DNA from: a bacterium | Lineage (GTDB): Bacteria > Bacillota_I > Bacilli_A > Mycoplasmatales > Mycoplasmoidaceae | DNA length: 12,855 nt | Reading direction: 5' to 3' | NCBI GenBank assembly: GCA_017645255.1 | Contig: JAGCPI010000027.1 | Coordinates: forward strand, 1-12,855 | Shown: positions 8,705 through 12,855 of the stretch, piece by piece | How positions within the stretch are numbered: position 1 is the first letter of the stretch | How the letters are laid out: each line of letters begins with the position of its first letter | Translations under genes and position numbers: made by a program | Notes under the pieces: model-generated | Databases searched by the model: none | What the model was told of the DNA's origin: nothing | The model's input: the letters and a program-made list of their open reading frames with translations, nothing else

Positions 8705-8711
8705 AGAAGGA
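8705..8711 (+). promoter_or_regulatory. Shine-Dalgarno sequence of the second DXS paralogue
   Basis: AGAAGGA lies 8 bases before ATG 8720 in the 28-base gap between the two paralogues. It is the clearest ribosome binding site in the window and fixes the start of the second copy. The gap has no obvious promoter, so the two are probably on one mRNA. Confidence 0.75.
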
Positions 8712-8719
8712 AAATTACA

Positions 8720-10519
8720 ATGGAAGAATTAAAAGAAACTACTATTTCAACTAATGGGGATTTATTACATAACTTAAATTTGCCCCAAGACATTAAAAAA
8801 TTAAGCATTGATCAAATGAATAGTTTAGCTAATGAACTATTAAATACCATGGTTAATTTGGCTAAAATTCGCTCCATGCATGTTTCTAGTAATTTAGGAG
8901 TCATTCATTTAACCATTGCTTTGTTATATTGTTTTGATCCCAAAGAAGATCAAATCGTTTTTGATATTGGCCACCAAGCATATATTTACAAGATGCTAAC
9001 TGGACGATTAGACCGCATGAATACCATCAAGCTCTTTGGGGGAATTTATGGGTTTCAAAGCCCCAATGAATCAGTTTATGATAAATGAAGTGCGGGACAT
9101 AGTGGTACAAGTTTAAGTGCTGCTACTGGTAAATATTTAGGAGTTCCACCTGCTCACCGAAATGATCACGCAGTTGTTGACATCATTGGGGATGCTAGTT
9201 TAGCTAACGGGATGTCTTTAGAAGCATTAGAAGCTAATGCCGCATTAAATGCCCCAATGATTATTATTCTTAACGATAATAACATGTCAATTGCTCCAAA
9301 TATTGGCGGATTGCACAATGCTTTAGTTGCTTTACAAAAAGCTACTGATAATAAACAAAACATTTTTACTGAACTTGGATATGAATATATTGGGGTGGTT
9401 GATGGGCACGACTTTAAAGCGTTAATTGATGCGTTTAATTCTGCAAAATACATTAAGCAAACCAAAAATAAATCGGTGATTGTTCATGTTAAAACTACTA
9501 AAGGTTGGGGTTATATTCAAGATACCGATGGTACATATCACTATACCCAACTTGGTGTTAATCACGCTGCTGATCCAAATGCAACTGGTAGTTATATTGC
9601 CCAACAATTAATGAACCGCAGCAAGACTAAACAAGATTATATGATTGTAAGTCCTAGCATTACTGATTACTTGGGACTTCGTGGTTTAAAAAATGCCCTT
9701 CCTGATTACTTTGTTGATTTAGGCATGCAAGAAGAAAGTGCCATGACAATTGCCGCAGGAATTGCTTCCATGCATAATTACCGGCCAATTCTTGCTACTT
9801 CTGCTACCTTTATTTTACGAACTTATGACCAAATCTGGCATGATGTTGCTCGGCAAGATTTAGGGGTGACTTTAATGTTAAATGGTGCTGACATTAATAC
9901 ATCTAGTGGTACAAGTCATAGTGGATTATTTGATTTAGGAATGCTTAAATCAATTCCTAATTGTATTGTTACAAGTGGAATGACTAATCACCAAAACAGT
10001 GCGTTAATTAATTTATCAATTGACGTTAATCCAAACCAACTATTTGCAGTTCGTTATGATTATGGTCAAGCAAATGCTTCTAGTCAAGTAATTAATCATG
10101 TTAATAGTTTACCAATTGAATATAAGCAATGACAAATTTTGAACCATGATAATGATAATCAAGTTTGCTTTATTTCATATGGTCCAACTTATTTAGGTAT
10201 TTATGATGCTTTAAAAGATTATAGGAATGTTAGTTTTGTAAACGCAATGTTTATTACTGGCTATGATCAAAAGTGGTTACGTTGATTAAGCAGTCAAAAG
10301 TTTAGCACCATCATTGTTTATGAACGGGTTAATGGCGCAGATACTTTGGGTACTGACATTGAACAATATCTTTTTGAAAATAACATTAACATTAAAGTAG
10401 TTAAAATGAACTTTAATGGATTCTTATTCCAAGCTCCTGAAAGTTTAGCAAACAAAATGTTAAACATGGATTTAGACTCCATTAAGAAAACTATTAATGC
10501 TAACCTTGATATTCTTTAA
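8720..10519 (+). CDS. dxs: 1-deoxy-D-xylulose-5-phosphate synthase-like enzyme, second paralogue
   Basis: The 599-residue product is a tandem paralogue of the preceding gene. Over a 79-residue block starting SSNLGVI I count 62 identities between the copies. It has the same domain order and the same missing stretch after the NDN motif. Equivalents of the E. coli residues His49, His299, Glu370 and His431 are H54, H274, E338 and H400. It departs further from DXS than the first copy. The GDG of the ThDP motif is GDA (157-159), followed by NDNN (185-188). The tyrosine before TFLLR is Ser (S361, in ATSATFILR). The DR pair of DRAG is NG (388-389), and the Asp before the GTSH histidine is Ser. It may be a regulatory or altered-substrate partner of the first copy, or a weakly active DXS; sequence alone does not decide. 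A terminator follows at once. Confidence 0.82.
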
Positions 10520-10541
10520 TTAATCATTAAGTAATAACATA

Positions 10542-10580
10542 AAAAATTAGGCAATTTGGTGTTGCCTAATTTTTATTTTT
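10542..10580 (+). terminator. Strong terminator of the argS-dxs operon
   Basis: A perfect 13-bp stem (10542-10554 with 10562-10574, core TTAGGCAA/TTGCCTAA) with a 7-base loop is followed by T-rich sequence on the + strand. It stands 22 bases after the second DXS stop codon and separates the operon from the transporter gene. Because the stem is flanked by As and Ts symmetrically, it could also act on the other strand, but no minus-strand gene ends here. Confidence 0.9.
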
Positions 10581-10635
10581 ATTTAAAATAATGGCTTTTT
10601 TGGTAAGTTATTTCAATTTTAGTTTTTTAAATATG

Positions 10636-10641
10636 TATAAT
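10636..10641 (+). promoter_or_regulatory. -10 box of the MATE transporter gene
   Basis: A perfect TATAAT (within ATGTATAAT) ends 8 bases before the ATG at 10650, followed by an A-run. Transcription would start at or next to the ATG, giving a leaderless mRNA; no Shine-Dalgarno sequence precedes the start. Confidence 0.6.
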
Positions 10642-10649
10642 AAAAAAAT

Positions 10650-12659
10650 ATGTTAACAAAATCACATCACCCAGTTGCGACGCTTGATAAGGAAGGAAAA
10701 AGGAGATTCCGCAAGGGAATGCTGAAAGTTATTTTGCCTGCATTCTTCATGCAATTTTCATTAGCATTCTTCATCTTTATAAACTATTTTTTAGTAGTTA
10801 ATTACATGCCAACTACCGTTGATTATTCCTTCTATCACTTGTTTATTGAACACCAACACTTTGTTCAAGACATTTTTAGCAACATTCATAACCAAGCATT
10901 GCAAAATGAAATCAGTCAAAGTGCTAGTAATTATGAGGCATTTTTAAAATATTTAGCCATTTGCAATAACGTACACTTTTATGATGCAGCAAGTACGGTT
11001 CGGGTTGCGATGTCACTAATTGCTCCGTTCATGTACTTGATTTCTTCCTTACCAATTGCAGTATTACCTGGTTTTAACATGTTGCTTTCCAAAAAGATTA
11101 GCCAAAACAATTACTTAATGCAAATTAAGATTTGACAAAATGGTTTTTATGTGTCATTATTAGTTACTCTTATTTCTAGTTTAATCTTAATCTTAATTGG
11201 ATATTTAGTCATTCCTGGCATGATTGATACTGCTTTGCAAGAAACCATTAATGCTAGTGATGTGCATAACATCACGGGGGGATTATATTACTTTACTTTA
11301 GTTAACCATCAATTAGTCTTTCTTACGTATAGGGATGGAATGTATACTAATGCATTAAATACCGCACTTACTTACCATGCAACAAGTATTAGCGTAAAAA
11401 CCTTTATGATTAGTCAAAATAATTTGACGATTGCTAATACTTATAGTATTTATTACCATTTAGTAGGACGAAATGCTATTAGTTGATCAGAAATCTACAT
11501 TCTTATTACTGCTATTTTCTTATTCTTAGTTAATATTGTTAATAGTTACTTAAACTTAATGCGTAACTATGGCAAAGGAATTTTAATTGCGATTATTTTT
11601 ATTGCTTCTATTGTCATTGATATTGTGCTAGACTATATTTTGATTCAATTTGCTGATTTAGGTATGGCAAGTGCTGCCATTGGTAATGGCTTAGCATATT
11701 TTGCATGTATTTTAGTTTTAGTATGTCAAGCTGAATATTTACACCACAAAGGCACCATTTATGTTTGCTTGCGGGATTTGTGGTTCAAGAATGTTATCAT
11801 TGATTGAATTACCATTAAAGAATTATTGTTCTTAGGTAGTGCCATAGCAATTAAAGCCGTGGGATTTATGATCTTTAACGTGCTATTTATTGCGGAAGTA
11901 GTATTAACTACTGCTAAGTTATTCCCCGCCTTAGGTAGTTTGTTCTTTGTTTCAATTATTGGAGCAATGAGTTCCATCTTTACTTTCTTTTCTGGTCCGG
12001 TTGTTAACTTATTACCAGCAGTATCTTCAATTGTTTCCTTTAACTACGGAATTAAAAACTATAAGACGATTCGTTATGTAATTTTAATTACCGTTTTTCT
12101 TGTTGCAGTTTACGGGGTTATTATTATTTTGATTGTTGGATATTGCACTCCGGTCACCAATGCTTTTCTAAAGATGTTCCAATTATATAATCCACATGCT
12201 AACTTATTAGACCAAAAGATTTATGATTGTAGTAAGAAATTCATGGTAATTTGTCTAGCAGTGTTGCCAATTACTGGAATGACTAACATGGTGTATACGC
12301 TATGTAGTATTTCCAAACGCTACATGTGAGGAATTACGGTTAACATTTTCCGCACCATCTTTGTGGGATTAATTTTCTTATATGTATTAGCAAGTTTAGC
12401 TCAAAGCCAAATTTATCCTCTTCATGATCCTACGTTAGCATTAACTAATCCAATTGATAATGTAAACATGTGGTTATTACTTTGAGTGCAGAGTGCACCA
12501 GCATTATTTGCTAATACTTGCATGTTTATTACTATTATTTATTTCTTAATTTTTAAGTTAGAAAAACCAAAGAAAAAATTTAGTGAACTTAAATTAATAA
12601 AGTACATTATTCATGATCATTATGTGCACATTTTTAATGAAACTAAAATTAGTGCATAA
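10650..12659 (+). CDS. MATE-family multidrug/organic-cation efflux transporter, 669 aa
   Basis: MATE proteins are integral membrane antiporters that export organic cations and drugs in exchange for Na+ or H+. With TGA as Trp the frame is intact from ATG 10650 to TAA 12657-12659. Around a dozen hydrophobic segments are visible, in two halves. MATE-like features include a polar segment after TM2-3 (LPGFNMLLSKKISQNN) and FNYGIKNYK (from residue 464) in the second half, equivalent to the NYGA-K-Y motif of the family. At 669 residues it is much longer than the usual 440-480. The excess lies mainly in two hydrophilic insertions, about residues 50-110 after the first membrane segment and about 190-275 in the first half. 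Both are probably extracellular. The C-terminus is basic and cytoplasmic. Substrate cannot be predicted. It has its own promoter and is followed by an IS3 element end. Confidence 0.82.
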
Positions 12660-12723
12660 TTAACTTATTAATAATTAAATTATCAATTAACATTTGTGGT
12701 AGGTGAACAAAATTTAAACTAGG

Positions 12724-12761
12724 ACATGAAATTTGGACAAAAATTCAAATTTCGTGTTTTT
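12724..12761 (+). terminator. Hairpin terminator at the IS end
   Basis: CATGAAATTTG (12725-12735) pairs with CAAATTTCGTG (12746-12756) around a 10-base loop. The single imperfect pair (27/54) is a U-G wobble in + strand RNA but an A-C mismatch in minus-strand RNA, and five Ts follow on the + strand. It should therefore stop + strand transcription, ending the transporter mRNA and keeping outside transcription from running antisense into the transposase. Confidence 0.7.
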
Positions 12762-12762
12762 A

Positions 12763-12855
12763 TTATAATTGATTTTTATATTGAACTGGTGTCATCCAGT
12801 TCAATTTTTTTTGAATCCGTACATTGTTGTAGTAATAAATATAATCAGCAATTGC
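12763..12855 (-). CDS. IS3-family transposase, C-terminal 30 residues (partial)
   Basis: The minus-strand frame entering from the right edge reads ...YIYYYNNVRIQKKLNWMTPVQY and stops at TAA 12763-12765. This is the characteristic end of the IS3/IS150-type transposase (OrfB, DDE catalytic core, rve family), in which YN-RI-KL--PV-Y closes the integrase domain. The DDE residues themselves lie outside the window apart from the region after the final Glu. Whether the rest of the gene is intact cannot be told from here. Confidence 0.88.
   Translation of the reverse strand, partial: AIADYIYYYNNVRIQKKLNWMTPVQYKNQL

Larger units (their letters stand above)
12719..12855 (-). mobile_element. 3' end of an IS3-family insertion sequence (partial)
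   Basis: The element runs off the right edge. It includes the C-terminal codons of an IS3-type transposase (12763-12855) and about 40 bases of terminal sequence, TAGGACATGAAATTTGGAC, that looks like an IS end. The boundary is estimated from where the structured end stops at about 12719-12724; the other end and the target-site duplication are outside the window. The element lies 60 bases beyond the transporter stop codon and points towards it. Confidence 0.7.

Noticed and set aside
9166..9607. Minus-strand frames of 60-100 codons within the second DXS gene.
   Set aside because: They are antisense shadows of the well-supported DXS frame and have no ribosome binding site or promoter of their own.

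Overview
The window is AT-rich DNA from a mollicute (Mycoplasma-type bacterium) that reads TGA as tryptophan. Every large gene except hrcA and the 5' leader regions is interrupted by in-frame TGA codons under the standard code, and becomes one intact reading frame when TGA is Trp. Examples are argS at 4293, 4392, 4530 and 4731. I cannot name the species.

Layout. Positions 1-232: the last codons of an upstream + strand gene, its hairpin terminator, and a short segment with its own TATAAT box, hairpins and a second perfect terminator, which is a candidate small RNA. A terminator facing the other way ends the minus-strand pair. Positions 233-3477, minus strand: two adjacent surface-protein genes. 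The upstream one (845 aa) has an N-terminal membrane anchor, a diverged internal repeat and a run of 21 serines. The downstream one (234 aa) is a lipoprotein with a clear lipobox and starts 2 bases after the first one stops.

Positions 3525-10519, + strand: a tightly packed set of genes, argS (arginyl-tRNA synthetase), hrcA (heat-shock repressor), an unrecognised 213-aa protein, and two tandem paralogues of 1-deoxy-D-xylulose-5-phosphate synthase (DXS). The first three overlap by 14 and 11 bases, the last two are preceded by good Shine-Dalgarno sequences, and a strong 13-bp hairpin terminator closes the set. Both DXS paralogues keep the thiamine-diphosphate and catalytic His/Glu positions, but both have lost arginine and aspartate positions expected to bind substrate and a stretch of about 30 residues near the active site. 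The second also has GDA in place of GDG.

Positions 10650-12659, + strand: a 669-aa MATE-type multidrug/organic-cation transporter, longer than usual because of two large extramembrane insertions, with a promoter so close to the ATG that its mRNA is probably leaderless. Positions 12719-12855: the 3' end of an IS3-family insertion sequence on the minus strand, with a terminal hairpin that can terminate transcription entering the element from the transporter gene.

The most interesting material is the diverged DXS pair, the modular surface-protein pair and the small-RNA candidate. I saw no CRISPR array, tRNA, rRNA or phage genes.
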